Position numbers and translations under genes: made by a program. From contig CAJUBP010000011.1 in the NCBI GenBank assembly GCA_910584585.1, positions 1 through 64,000 of the forward strand: a DNA stretch of 64,000 nt. The letters run 5' to 3'. Shown here piece after piece: positions 41,524 to 51,179 of this stretch (within the stretch, counting starts at the first letter, position 1; each line of letters begins with the position of its first letter). Source of the DNA: an uncultured Lachnospiraceae bacterium. Its GTDB lineage: Bacteria; Bacillota; Clostridia; Lachnospirales; Lachnospiraceae. The notes beneath the pieces are model-generated. The model saw only the letters and a program-made list of their open reading frames with translations, was not told where the DNA came from and searched no databases.

Positions 41524-43530
41524 CTAAATAAAATCCCGTTTGTCCAGGACGTTTAAGATATTGCGGGCTTCTTCCGTGCCTTCAATAATCCTTCTTGCCC
41601 TGACACTGTCTCCCACATTCATAATTTCTGTTTTTCCGGTGTCGAAACTTTCCTGCAATTGTTTTAAAATGGGATTGTTTGCGCGCATTCCAAGGCATAC
41701 AAAGCCGTAATCAAAGGGAAGTTCTTCTTCCGTTCCATCAGGATTTTTCACCAGGAAAGAACTTTCTTTCACTTCCAGAAGGGCAGTGTTGGTCAGTTGT
41801 TTTACCCCGTGCTTTTCCATCAGATTGAAAGTGCCTGTTTTGGATACCGGATCAATTCCGTTTCCGATGATGGGCATCATCTCCACAATGCTTACATCTG
41901 CGCCCCGGGGAGCGAAGTATTCCACCACATCCAGGCCCACAGCTCCGCCGCCGATGACAACGACTTTTCTGCCTGACATATCTTTCGGATAATCACCGGA
42001 GACAACGTGATTTATCATATTTAAGATAGAAGACACTTTTCCGTTTTCCTTGTCTATCACGTCATGAAGCCCTTTGATAGGGGGCAGAAGCGGGCTGGAG
42101 CCGGTGGCGTTGACGATAATGTCAGGGTGCAGGCTCTCAATTTGATCAATGGTCGCTTCCGTATTTTTGAAAATAAACAGGTTCTTCATTTTTTCCGCCC
42201 GGTGAATCAGATAGTTGGGGAAATCCGCCAGACGGTTTTTGTCCGGAATCTTGGAGATTTCAGCGGCCAGTCCTCCCAGATAAGGCTTCTTTTCTATCAC
42301 GAAAGTAGTGCAGCCCACTTCCGCGGCGGTGCACGCGGCTTCTAAACCGGCGGTTCCTGCGCCGATAACGACTACGTTGCACTGGCGTTTTACACGTTTT
42401 TTCTTGTAATCCTCACCAGTGTTTACGCCGGGATTGATGGTGCATCGGATGGGGCGGTTAATGCCGATCCGGTGTCCGGCGCATCCGATGTTGCAGGAAA
42501 TGCATTTGCGGATATCCTGCACGTCTCCGAATTCTACTTTGTTAACCCATTCCGGATCTGCAATCAGCCCCCGGCCGATGCCGATCAAATCTGCGTCTCC
42601 TCTGGCCAGGATGTCATCTGCAATTCTGGGATCGCGGATATTTCCCATGGTCATGCAGGGCTTGTTGTAACGCTCCCTGACAGCTTTCGCCATGTAGGAA
42701 CGCCAGCCGTCCGCTAAGTAATTGGCGTCAATCTGGTATTGGATGGAACCGTTTAAGCCGGCGGATACGTCAAATACATCCACTTCTTTCTCGAAATACT
42801 GTAAGTATTCCAGCGTGTCCTCTAAGGTATTTCCGCCTTCCATAAATTCATCGGCGCTTAACCGGACGAAAATCGGAAAGAAAGGGCCTACTTGTCTGCG
42901 GACTTCTTCCATCACCAGTTTGGCAAAACGGGCGCGGTTCTCTGGCGAACCGCCGAATTCGTCGGTCCGCTTGTTGGTCAGCGGTGAGAGGAACTGGCTG
43001 ATCAGGTAAGAGTGCCCTGCGTGAATCTCCACTGCGTCAAAGCCTGCCGTCTGGGCTCGTTTTGCCGCTTTTCCGTATTTTTCCACAATTTCCAGGATTT
43101 CTTCTTTACTCAGAGGACGGGGGATTTCGCCGCCTTCTTTGGAAGGAATGTCAGAAGCGGAAACCGGCTGTATCCCAGTGCGGTGGGCTTGTGCGGAAGC
43201 GCCGGCATGGTTAATCTGGATGGCGATGCAGGCGCCGTGTTTATGAATGGTTTCGCACAATTTGTACAATCTGGGAATATAGCTGTCATGGTCGATACGG
43301 AGCTGAGTGGTTCCGTTAGAGCCCTGCGGGGAAAATACGCTGGCATTTTCCACAATAATCAGTCCTGTGCCGCCTTTGGCGCGCTGTTCATAATAATTGA
43401 TGTGCAGAAAACTCATTTCGCCGTTCTGCTCACCGTAATTTGTTCCCATGGGCGTCATGACAATTCTGTTTTTCATGGTCATGCGCTTGACGGTAAAGGG
43501 TTCAAAAATATGTTTGTACTCATTTTTCAT
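41524..43530 (-). CDS. Old-Yellow-Enzyme-type Fe-S flavoenzyme (enoate reductase family)
   Basis: The 668-residue protein has an N-terminal FMN-binding TIM barrel (about 1-340: RIVMTPMGTNYG, AIQINHAGA, GFDAVEIHAGHSYLISQFL). Next come a 4Fe-4S cluster motif, CISCNIGCAG plus CTINPG (about 345-372), and FAD/NAD(P)-binding domains (VIGAGTAGLEAA, VVIGGGAVGLDVVE). This is the architecture of 2,4-dienoyl-CoA reductase, BaiCD and enoate reductases, which reduce carbon-carbon double bonds next to carbonyl or carboxyl groups. It is divergent from a LysR gene and next to shikimate/quinate genes, so an alicyclic enoate is a plausible substrate; this is inference. Confidence 0.85.
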   Translation of the reverse strand: MKNEYKHIFEPFTVKRMTMKNRIVMTPMGTNYGEQNGEMSFLHINYYEQRAKGGTGLIIVENASVFSPQGSNGTTQLRIDHDSYIPRLYKLCETIHKHGACIAIQINHAGASAQAHRTGIQPVSASDIPSKEGGEIPRPLSKEEILEIVEKYGKAAKRAQTAGFDAVEIHAGHSYLISQFLSPLTNKRTDEFGGSPENRARFAKLVMEEVRRQVGPFFPIFVRLSADEFMEGGNTLEDTLEYLQYFEKEVDVFDVSAGLNGSIQYQIDANYLADGWRSYMAKAVRERYNKPCMTMGNIRDPRIADDILARGDADLIGIGRGLIADPEWVNKVEFGDVQDIRKCISCNIGCAGHRIGINRPIRCTINPGVNTGEDYKKKRVKRQCNVVVIGAGTAGLEAACTAAEVGCTTFVIEKKPYLGGLAAEISKIPDKNRLADFPNYLIHRAEKMKNLFIFKNTEATIDQIESLHPDIIVNATGSSPLLPPIKGLHDVIDKENGKVSSILNMINHVVSGDYPKDMSGRKVVVIGGGAVGLDVVEYFAPRGADVSIVEMMPIIGNGIDPVSKTGTFNLMEKHGVKQLTNTALLEVKESSFLVKNPDGTEEELPFDYGFVCLGMRANNPILKQLQESFDTGKTEIMNVGDSVRARRIIEGTEEARNILNVLDKRDFI

Positions 43531-43872
43531 GGATCATTACCCCCAGGTTTTTAAAGTGTCAGATTGCCGTTCCTGCAGCGGTGCGTTGTGCAGGACTGAC
43601 AAAAATATAGGTTTGAGAGGTTGTTATATCGCATATATCTGGGTACGGGCGGCCCTGATATATTTGTTGCATTCAGTATAATGGATAAAGAATCAGAAAA
43701 CAAATTGATATTTTTGTAAAAATCTATAGAAACTGTGCATGGATTTTGGTATGATAATACTTATAATATTTTGATACGCGGGAAATAGAGGATGGCCCTT
43801 TTGTTAAGCTTTCGGTTTGGGTGTCTTTTCGGCAGTGCGGAAAAATATTTTCGGAAAGGATATGTGCAGAAA

Positions 43873-44760
43873 ATGAATTTGAGTCAGCTTTATTATTTCG
43901 TAACATTGGCAGAGACAGAGCATTATTCCAGGGCAGCCGAAATCCTGTCCATCACTCAGCCCAGCCTTAGCCATGCCATTGCCAAGCTGGAAGAGGAGCT
44001 GGAGACAGAGCTTTTTGAAAAAAGAGGGCGCAATGTGGTTCTGACCAAATACGGCAGAGTGTTTCTGGAACATGCCCGGGAATCTCTCCAGTCCTTAGAG
44101 GTTGGAATCAAGAAGACAAAAGCGCTGACCGGCAGGAATTCCGGCGTCATTGATCTGGCGTATATCTATACGCTGGGCCTGGAATTTGTGCCTAGGCTGG
44201 TAAGGCAGTTTCTGAAAGACAATCCTCAGCTGGACGTGCAGTTTCGGTTCACGGTGGGAAATACCGTGGAGATTATCCGGGGACTGAAGGAAGAAAAATA
44301 TGACGTGGCCTTCTGCTCCAGAAAGGAAGAGGAGAAGCAGCTGATATTTGAACCGGCGGCGGAAGAAAAGCTGGTGGTAGTTGTGGCAAAAGATCATCCC
44401 CTGGCGGAAAAAAAGGGGATATCTCTGCGGGAGACGGCAGATTATCCCCAGATATTTTTCACCAGATCCAGCGGCCTTCGCCCTACCATTGTGAAGATGT
44501 TCGATATGGCGGGAGTTGAGCCGAAGATTGCCTACGAGATTGAAGAGGACGGCGCCATGGCGGGGCTTGTGGCCGGAAATTTCGGAATTGCAGTGATGCC
44601 GGAGGTTCCGGTGTTAAAATATCTGGATGTGAAAACCTTGAATATTACAGATCCTGTCATCGAACGCTACATCTATATGGCCTGGTTAAAGGGGCAGTAT
44701 CAGCCGCCTGTTTTGAAAAAATTTTTGGATTATGTGCAAAATCAACAGTTGAAAAAATGA
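43873..44760 (+). CDS. LysR family transcriptional regulator
   Basis: The 295-residue regulator has the LysR HTH (LYYFVTLAETEHYSRAAEIL, SITQPSLSHAIAKLE) and a periplasmic-binding-fold effector domain. ATG 43873 starts the typical MNLSQLYYF; an upstream frame from 43792 has no ribosome site. It lies between the divergent flavoenzyme gene and the ydiB-like gene, so it probably controls one or both in response to a small acid such as shikimate. AT-rich palindromic sequence is present at 43750-43775. Confidence 0.88.
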   Translation: MNLSQLYYFVTLAETEHYSRAAEILSITQPSLSHAIAKLEEELETELFEKRGRNVVLTKYGRVFLEHARESLQSLEVGIKKTKALTGRNSGVIDLAYIYTLGLEFVPRLVRQFLKDNPQLDVQFRFTVGNTVEIIRGLKEEKYDVAFCSRKEEEKQLIFEPAAEEKLVVVVAKDHPLAEKKGISLRETADYPQIFFTRSSGLRPTIVKMFDMAGVEPKIAYEIEEDGAMAGLVAGNFGIAVMPEVPVLKYLDVKTLNITDPVIERYIYMAWLKGQYQPPVLKKFLDYVQNQQLKK

Positions 44761-44881
44761 AAAAGGTAGTATATAATGGTTGCCAAGAGGTTGTTAGAGA
44801 TTTAACAAATAAACGGGCAAGAGACGGAAATAGGATAGACATAAGGATAATGACAAAATAAGAATGAAAGAAGGAAATAAC

Positions 44882-45757
44882 ATGGCAGAGAGAATTACAG
44901 GACATACAGAACTTATCGGATTAATGGCTTATCCAATCAGACATTCAAGCTCACCGGCGATGCACAATGAGGCGTTCGCGTATCTTGGTCTGGACTATGC
45001 ATATCTTGCTTTTGAAGTAGACAATGACACACTGGAAGACGCTGTGAAGGGCCTTCGCGCGCTGAAGATGGTGGGTTCCAATGTATCCATGCCCAACAAG
45101 ACCGTAGTACATAAATATCTGGATAAATTATCACCGGCTGCAGAGCTGTGCGGCGCAGTCAACACCATTGTCAATGAGAACGGCGTACTGACCGGACATA
45201 TTACAGACGGTATCGGCTATATGAAATCTCTGAAAGACAACAATATTGACGTAATCGGCAAGAAAATGACAATCGTAGGTTCCGGCGGCGCAGCTACCGC
45301 CATTGAGGTGCAGGCGGCCCTTGACGGCGTGGCGGAGATGTCCATCTTTAATATCAGAGACAAATTCTGGGACAACGCGCAGGAGACCGTGAATAAAATC
45401 AGCGAAAGAACCAACTGTAAGGTAGCTTTATATGATCTGGCGGATTTGGACAAATTAAAAGCAGAGATTGCGGATTCTTATCTCTTCGCGAATGCAACCG
45501 GCATGGGAATGAAGCCTTTGGAAGGACAGACTTATATTCCGGACAAATCTTTCTTCCGCCCGGATCTGATTGTAACTGACGTTGTATATTCTCCTCGTGA
45601 GACAGCAATGCTTAAGATGGCCAAAGAAGTGGGCTGCAAGACCATGAACGGAATGGGAATGATGCTGTTCCAGGGTGCGGCTGCCTTTGAGATGTGGACC
45701 GGAAAAGAAATGCCCATCGAGCATATGAAGAAAGTTCTTGACATTAAGTATGATTAA
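44882..45757 (+). CDS. ydiB: Quinate/shikimate dehydrogenase, YdiB-like
   Basis: The 291-residue protein resembles E. coli YdiB more than biosynthetic AroE: LIGLMAYPIRHSSSPAMHNE, AFEVDNDTLEDAVKGLRALK, SMPNKT (with the catalytic Lys), GAVNTIVN, TDGIGY, the nucleotide loop GSGGAATA and MLFQGAAAFEMWTG. YdiB uses NAD(P) on both quinate and shikimate. AAGGAAA precedes ATG 44882. It begins a run of MFS, aroD and TRAP genes in the same direction. E. coli has a comparable ydiN-ydiB-aroD grouping. Confidence 0.88.
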   Translation: MAERITGHTELIGLMAYPIRHSSSPAMHNEAFAYLGLDYAYLAFEVDNDTLEDAVKGLRALKMVGSNVSMPNKTVVHKYLDKLSPAAELCGAVNTIVNENGVLTGHITDGIGYMKSLKDNNIDVIGKKMTIVGSGGAATAIEVQAALDGVAEMSIFNIRDKFWDNAQETVNKISERTNCKVALYDLADLDKLKAEIADSYLFANATGMGMKPLEGQTYIPDKSFFRPDLIVTDVVYSPRETAMLKMAKEVGCKTMNGMGMMLFQGAAAFEMWTGKEMPIEHMKKVLDIKYD

Positions 45758-45936
45758 ATAACATAGACGGAAACAGGTCAGGAAGCAGACGGAACGTATC
45801 TGTAAAAGTGCATGCGTTTCGGAGCTGGCTGGCTTATTTTCCGTGGAAAAATATTTGCAGCTTGACAATTGAATAACGAATAATAGTGGACGGCGCATGG
45901 CGCGCTGGACGCGCTTTTGCGCCAGTGGAGGAGAAC

Positions 45937-47130
45937 ATGAAAAAGAAATATATGTTTAGTGCGCTGATTCTGTATTTGAATTATTTTATCCATGGGATCG
46001 GCTGTTCCATTTTAAGCCAGCAGGTGGTAAAGGAGACGCTGATCGCGCAATGGGGGATTGAGGATGTTATGCAGGTAACTGCAATTGCGGCAGCCCTTGG
46101 ATTGGGACGGTTGATTTCGCTGCCTTTTGCAGGGCCGCTATCGGATAAGCTGGGACGCAGGATATCTGTTTTGATTGGCGTGGCTTCCTATGTCATCTTT
46201 TTTGTAGGAATCGCTTTTTCACCCAATATGCAGATCGCTTACGTGGCGGCTGTTCTTGGCGGCATCGCGAACTCTTTCCTGGATACGGCGACTTATCCTG
46301 CAGTAGCGGAAATTATTTACGCGTACACAGGAATTGCGACCATGGGAATTAAATTCTTTATCTCTATTGCCCAGTTGATGATGCCCTTCTTCCTGGGGAT
46401 TTTCGCAGGAACGAAAATGTCATATCTGACGCTGCCTTTAGTGGCGGGAATCGTGATAGCAGTTCTCGGAGTACTGGCGATCTTTGCGCCTTTGCCTCAG
46501 GAATCTGCCAGCGGCAAATCAGAATCATTCATTGATAACCTGAAAAACGCGCATTTCTCACTGGAAAGCGTTGCCCTTATTTTGATCGGATTTACAAGCA
46601 CGGCAACATTCCAGCTTTGGCTTAACTGCGCCCAGACTTTTGGAAAAGAAGTGGCAGGCATCCCGTCAGAAACAGTTTCCATGATGCAGACCTATTATTC
46701 AGCCGGAACGATGGTTGCCCTTGTGGTGACAAGTCTCTTAATTACTAAGTTCAAGCAGGTGAGATTCCTTGTGATTTACCCGGCAATTTCAGCAGTGATG
46801 CTGGTGTTGGTGTACCTGATCAAGACGCCGATGATTTGTTATGTGGGAGCTTTTGTAATCGGATACGCAGCTGCAGGCGGCGTTCTCCAGATGGCCACAG
46901 CTACGGTCAATGATCTGTTCCCGAAGATTAAGGGAACCATTACAAGTCTGGTTATGATTGCCTCCAGTTTGTGCAACTATACGATTTTAAGCGCTGCTTC
47001 TAAGATGACAGCTATGAATGTAATTATTATGAATTTAATTATTACAATTGTAGGAGTTGCTCTTGCAGTATTTGTAAATGTAAGGTATGGAACGTTAGTG
47101 GAGAATTCCCAAAAATCCAGTCAGGAATGA
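45937..47130 (+). CDS. MFS transporter, YdiN-like
   Basis: The 397-residue protein has twelve membrane segments and the MFS motif GPLSDKLGRRIS after helix two. Position between ydiB and aroD matches the order of ydiN in E. coli, suggesting transport of shikimate, quinate or a product. TGGAGGAG precedes ATG 45937. Substrate not shown. Confidence 0.82.
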   Translation: MKKKYMFSALILYLNYFIHGIGCSILSQQVVKETLIAQWGIEDVMQVTAIAAALGLGRLISLPFAGPLSDKLGRRISVLIGVASYVIFFVGIAFSPNMQIAYVAAVLGGIANSFLDTATYPAVAEIIYAYTGIATMGIKFFISIAQLMMPFFLGIFAGTKMSYLTLPLVAGIVIAVLGVLAIFAPLPQESASGKSESFIDNLKNAHFSLESVALILIGFTSTATFQLWLNCAQTFGKEVAGIPSETVSMMQTYYSAGTMVALVVTSLLITKFKQVRFLVIYPAISAVMLVLVYLIKTPMICYVGAFVIGYAAAGGVLQMATATVNDLFPKIKGTITSLVMIASSLCNYTILSAASKMTAMNVIIMNLIITIVGVALAVFVNVRYGTLVENSQKSSQE

Positions 47131-47175
47131 AACCAGAATTGTTATTGAAAAATAAAAGAAGCAGGAGGTAGTAAA

Positions 47176-47937
47176 ATGAATCCGGTAATCGTAAGAAATA
47201 TTAAAATAGGGGAAGGAATTCCCAAGATCTGTGTGCCCATCGTAGGCGTGACGAAAGAGGATATTATCAAAGAGGCAAAAACCTTTGACGCAATTCCTGT
47301 GGATGTTGTGGAATGGCGCGTGGACTGGTTTGAGCATGTATTTGAGATGGATAAAGTAAAAGAAGTATTGGCAGAACTGAGGGAGGCTTTAAAAGAAATC
47401 CCGATTCTGTTTACCTTCCGCACTTCCAAGGAAGGCGGGGAAAAAGCCATTGAGCCGGAAGCCTATGCCAAGCTGAATATTGCGGCGGCAGAGAGCGGTT
47501 TTGTGGATTTGGTGGATGTGGAAGCCTTTACCGGAGATGATATTGTAAAAGAGATCATTGAAGCAGTGCACCGGCATGGAGTGAAAGTGGTTGCCTCTAA
47601 CCATGATTTTGACAAGACCCCGGAGAAAGAGGATATTGTAGGAAGGCTCTGCAAAATGCAGGAGCTTGGCGCGGATATTCCGAAGATTGCCGTAATGCCA
47701 AAGAGCAAGGAGGATGTCTTAACCCTGCTTGCGGCAACAGAAGAGATGAACCGGAAACACGCGGACCGTCCGATTATTACCATGTCCATGGCGGGCACTG
47801 GCGTCATCAGCCGGCTGTGCGGCGAAGTGTTCGGCTCTGCGCTGACTTTTGGAGCGGCGAAAAAAGCTTCCGCGCCGGGGCAGATGGGAGTAGAGGATCT
47901 TGCCCAGGTACTTTCCCTGCTCCATAAGAGCCTTTAG
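47176..47937 (+). CDS. aroD: Type I 3-dehydroquinate dehydratase
   Basis: The 253-residue enzyme has type I residues: VVEWRVDWFE, TFRTSKEGGE, the catalytic His in VVASNHDF and the Schiff-base Lys in IPKIAVMPKS, ending with MSMAGTGVISR. It interconverts 3-dehydroquinate and 3-dehydroshikimate by syn elimination. AGGAGG precedes ATG 47176. Within this cluster it may act in quinate/shikimate interconversion as well as biosynthesis. Confidence 0.92.
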   Translation: MNPVIVRNIKIGEGIPKICVPIVGVTKEDIIKEAKTFDAIPVDVVEWRVDWFEHVFEMDKVKEVLAELREALKEIPILFTFRTSKEGGEKAIEPEAYAKLNIAAAESGFVDLVDVEAFTGDDIVKEIIEAVHRHGVKVVASNHDFDKTPEKEDIVGRLCKMQELGADIPKIAVMPKSKEDVLTLLAATEEMNRKHADRPIITMSMAGTGVISRLCGEVFGSALTFGAAKKASAPGQMGVEDLAQVLSLLHKSL

Positions 47938-47938
47938 A

Positions 47939-48481
47939 ATGATGAAGCCTATGAAGCAGGTACTTTCTTGGCTCAACGACAGTCTGGAAGAGTTTCTTAT
48001 GGTGGTCAGTCTGATTCTGATGACAATTATCATGGGAATCCAGGTGTTTTCCCGGTATGTGCTGGGAGCGTCTCTTTCCTGGTCGGAAGAGCTTACAAGA
48101 TATATTTTTGTGTGGGCTGGGTTTTTAAGCGTCAGCTACTGCACAAAGAAATGCGTTTCTATCAAAATTGAACAGTTTGTCGCCTTGTTTCCCAGGCGGG
48201 GAAAGGCGGTATTCAAGCTGGTAAACCATACTTTTGAACTGATTTTCTTTTTCTATCTGATTCCTTTTGCCGTAAAATATCTGATGTCCGCGGTGGAAAG
48301 CGGACAGGTCAGTCCGGCCTGCCAGATTCCCATGTATTATGTGCAGGCGGCGCCGCTTGTTAGCTTTCTTTTGGTGGCGTTTCGGATTATCCAGCGGTGG
48401 TATATTGAGCTGCAGGTAATCCGCACAGGGCAGGAGGAACCGGGAAAAAGAAATGAGGGCGGAAAAAAGGAGGCGGATTGA
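47939..48481 (+). CDS. dctQ: TRAP transporter small membrane subunit
   Basis: The 180-residue protein has four membrane segments and DctQ signatures (LMVVSLILMTIIMGIQVFSRYV, SWSEELTRYIFVWAGFLSVSY, FFYLIPFAVKYL). With DctM it forms the membrane part of a TRAP transporter. The start (ATG 47939 or the adjacent ATG 47942) follows the aroD stop by one base, indicating coupled translation. Confidence 0.85.
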   Translation: MMKPMKQVLSWLNDSLEEFLMVVSLILMTIIMGIQVFSRYVLGASLSWSEELTRYIFVWAGFLSVSYCTKKCVSIKIEQFVALFPRRGKAVFKLVNHTFELIFFFYLIPFAVKYLMSAVESGQVSPACQIPMYYVQAAPLVSFLLVAFRIIQRWYIELQVIRTGQEEPGKRNEGGKKEAD

Positions 48482-48483
48482 AA

Positions 48484-49773
48484 ATGTCAGCGGTTGTTGT
48501 ATTTATCATTTTCGTTGTCTGCCTGGTCATTGCGATTCCGGTGTCTATTTCTCTTGGAATCGTCTCAGTGCTTCCGGGCGCTTTTGATCCTTCTTTCACC
48601 GCTTCCGGGCAGTTTGTGATTCGTTCCATGTTAGGCGGCATTGACAGTTTTCCGCTGCTTGCTGTACCCATGTTTGTGCTTTCCGGCATTGTGATGGCCA
48701 AAGGCGGGATTTCCAAGAAGCTGTTTGATGTATTTGCCTTTTTTCTGGGCCGGCGAAGAGCGGGCGTTCCCTGCGCGGTAATTGTCACCTGTCTGTTTTA
48801 CGGGGCAATTTCCGGCTCGGCGCCCGCCACGGTGGCGGCCGTAGGCAGCATGACCATTCCAATTCTGGTAAAGCTGGGATATGACAAATCTTTTTCTACC
48901 GCAGTAGTGGCGGTGTCCGGCGGACTGGGCGTTATCATTCCTCCCAGTATTCCTTTTATTATGTACGGCATGGCTTCAGGGGCTTCTGTCAGCGATTTGT
49001 TTCTTTCCGGAATTCTTCCGGGAATTCTGATCAGTGGGCTGCTGATGCTGTACGCCTGGTATTACTGCAAAAAACATGGAGAGGATCGGGAGAAAATAGA
49101 GGCGGTGGTGGGAGAACTCCATGAAAAGGGGCTGCTTGCCGTGCTGAAAGACAGTTTTTTTGCGTTGCTTTGCCCGGTGATTATTCTGGGATGCATTTAT
49201 TCCGGAATTGCTTCCCCTACGGAAGCGGCGGTGATTTCTGTATTTTACGCGCTGCTGGTCAGCCTGTTTGTCTATAAATCCATTAGAGTTCGGGATGTTT
49301 GGGGAATTATGGAGGAGGCTGTCCGCACGTACGCGCCGATTCTGTTTATTCTCGCGACTTCCGTGGCCTTTTCCAGAGTGCTGACGCTGATGCAGGTGCC
49401 CCAGGCAGTCAGCGGATGGATTCTTGCACATTTTACCAACAAGATTGCATTGCTTCTGGTGATTAATCTCTTTCTATTAATAGTAGGAATGGTGATGGAC
49501 ACCACGCCGGCAATCTTGATTTTGACGCCGATACTGCTTCCGATCGTAGAGGCTGTGGGCATGCACCCGGTGCATTTCGGGGTGATGATGGTGGTGAATC
49601 TGGCCATCGGGTTTGTGACGCCGCCCATAGGCGTAAATCTGTTTGTGGCAAGTTCTCTGACAGACATTCCAGTGATGGAGATTGCAGGCAAAGCGATGCC
49701 GATGATTTTGTATTTTCTGGCTGCGCTGCTTCTTCTGACCTTTGTGCCGGCAATCAGCATGGCGTTTCTTTAG
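48484..49773 (+). CDS. dctM: TRAP transporter large membrane subunit
   Basis: The 429-residue protein has about twelve membrane segments and DctM motifs (FPLLAVPMFVLSGIVMAKGG, ISGSAPATVAAVGSMTIPIL, GGLGVIIPPSIPFIMYG, MDTTPAILILTPILLP). It uses the sodium gradient to drive uptake. AGGAGG (48468-48473) fits ATG 48484, two bases after the dctQ stop. Confidence 0.92.
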   Translation: MSAVVVFIIFVVCLVIAIPVSISLGIVSVLPGAFDPSFTASGQFVIRSMLGGIDSFPLLAVPMFVLSGIVMAKGGISKKLFDVFAFFLGRRRAGVPCAVIVTCLFYGAISGSAPATVAAVGSMTIPILVKLGYDKSFSTAVVAVSGGLGVIIPPSIPFIMYGMASGASVSDLFLSGILPGILISGLLMLYAWYYCKKHGEDREKIEAVVGELHEKGLLAVLKDSFFALLCPVIILGCIYSGIASPTEAAVISVFYALLVSLFVYKSIRVRDVWGIMEEAVRTYAPILFILATSVAFSRVLTLMQVPQAVSGWILAHFTNKIALLLVINLFLLIVGMVMDTTPAILILTPILLPIVEAVGMHPVHFGVMMVVNLAIGFVTPPIGVNLFVASSLTDIPVMEIAGKAMPMILYFLAALLLLTFVPAISMAFL

Positions 49774-49785
49774 GGGGGTGGCTGC

Positions 49786-50808
49786 ATGGAGAAAAAGAAG
49801 ATAAGTTGCAGCGCCTTGCGTCTGGCGGTATTGTGCCTGCTGTTCCTGATGCTTTTTGGAATTGCCGGCTGCGGCAAAACGGGGGCAGGGGAAGAAGAGC
49901 AAAGATACGCCTGGCCCCTTGGGACGGCCAGCCCGGAGGATACCGTCACTCAGATCTACGCGGAGAAATTTGCAGAGGAAGTGAACCGGCTCAGCGGCGG
50001 AAAAATGAAGATTCAAGTCTATCCCAACAGTACATTGGGCGGTGACCGGGAGTTACTGGAAAGCTGCCGGGACGGGGATATTCCCTTTGTCATTCAGAAT
50101 ACTGCGCCGCAGGTGTCCTTTATGCAGGATCTGGCAGTATTTGATATGCCCTGTCTGTTTGACAGCATTGAAGAAGTCCGGGAGAAAGTGGATGACGATA
50201 AATTTTACAGTTTGGTGGAGCAGGTGTACCAGGACCATGGATACCGCCTGCTGGGCTATGGGGATCAGGGATTCCGAGTGATGTCCACCAACCGAAATAT
50301 TACTGCCTTTTGGGATTATAAAGGGCAGAAAATCAGAACCATGGAAAATTCCTATCACATGGATTTTTGGAAAGCATTGTCCGCCGCTCCCACGCCCATG
50401 TCTTTCAGCGAAGTGTATATCGGGCTTCAGCAGGGAACTATTGACGCCCAGGAAAATCCTTATGAGGTCATAGTTTCCAACCGGCTCTATGAGCAGCAGG
50501 ATTATGTAGTGGAAACCAATCACCTGCCCCATTTGATTTCTCTGATTGTCAGCGACAGCTTTTTTCAGGATTTGCCTTCGGAGAAACAGGAAATCTTAAG
50601 AAAAGCGGCGGCTTTTGCGGGAGAAGAGGCCAGAAAGGCTTCAGACGCGCGCATTGCGGACAAAAAGAAGGAGATTGAGGCCAACGGCACAGAGATTGTT
50701 GTGTTGGAGGAAGAACTGCGGGAGAAAATGAAACAAGCTTCTGAGAGCGTTTACGAAGAAATAAAGGAAGTTGTGGACGAGGAAATTGTAAAAGCGTATA
50801 TGGAGTAA
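49786..50808 (+). CDS. dctP: TRAP transporter substrate-binding lipoprotein
   Basis: The 340-residue DctP-type protein has a lipoprotein signal (ending LFGIAGC, Cys about 30), the binding-fold motif YPNSTLGGDRELLE, the conserved region YGDQGFRVMSTNR with an Arg for carboxylate binding, and GTIDAQENPYEV. It captures an organic acid for DctQM. Given ydiB and aroD in the same operon, shikimate or quinate is a reasonable candidate ligand; this is inference. A palindrome follows. Confidence 0.88.
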   Translation: MEKKKISCSALRLAVLCLLFLMLFGIAGCGKTGAGEEEQRYAWPLGTASPEDTVTQIYAEKFAEEVNRLSGGKMKIQVYPNSTLGGDRELLESCRDGDIPFVIQNTAPQVSFMQDLAVFDMPCLFDSIEEVREKVDDDKFYSLVEQVYQDHGYRLLGYGDQGFRVMSTNRNITAFWDYKGQKIRTMENSYHMDFWKALSAAPTPMSFSEVYIGLQQGTIDAQENPYEVIVSNRLYEQQDYVVETNHLPHLISLIVSDSFFQDLPSEKQEILRKAAAFAGEEARKASDARIADKKKEIEANGTEIVVLEEELREKMKQASESVYEEIKEVVDEEIVKAYME

Positions 50809-50840
50809 AAATTTTACCCCGCGGACATGAAAATGTATAT

Positions 50841-50876
50841 AAATTGCACCTGAAAGATATCTTTCAGGTGCAATTT
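50841..50876 (+). terminator. Perfect 36-bp palindrome after dctP
   Basis: AAATTGCACCTGAAAGAT and its complement form an uninterrupted palindrome without a loop and without a T-run beyond TTT. It probably terminates the TRAP operon; a binding site is an alternative. Confidence 0.65.
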
Positions 50877-50906
50877 GCACAAAAATACAAAAACTTCAAA
50901 ATTCTT

Positions 50907-50935
50907 TTGATTTTTCAAAAAAAGTATGGTACAAT
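50907..50935 (+). promoter_or_regulatory. Promoter of tRNA-Arg
   Basis: TTGATT (50907-50912) and TACAAT (50930-50935), spacer 17 bases, 29 bases before the tRNA. Confidence 0.55.
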
Positions 50936-50964
50936 ATTTGCGTTGCAGAAAATAACTGGAAAAA

Positions 50965-51036
50965 GCACCCATAGTTTAACGGATAAAATACCAGATTCCG
51001 GTTCTGGGGCTGGGGGTTCGATTCCCTCTGGGTGCA
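50965..51036 (+). tRNA. tRNA-Arg (anticodon CCG)
   Basis: A 72-base cloverleaf: acceptor GCACCCA/TGGGTGC, discriminator A, D arm GTTTAACGGATAAAAT, anticodon stem CCAGA/TCTGG with loop TTCCGGT (anticodon CCG, reading CGG), and T arm with TTCGATT. The 3' CCA is not encoded. No integrase lies next to it. Confidence 0.93.
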
Positions 51037-51179
51037 TTTGATAATTACTAAGGAACAGTTCCTAATTGCAGTAATTACTGAAACATAGTAACCGCTGCAT
51101 TCCGACAGATAATCATTTGATGGACAGGCCGGGTGTGGCTGAATGACGATAGATTGAGTTTGACGAATAAGGAGCAAGT

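Noticed and set aside
50965..51036. tRNA-Arg as island attachment site
   Set aside because: The integrase island lies more than 30 kb away and no tRNA fragment repeats were noticed near it.
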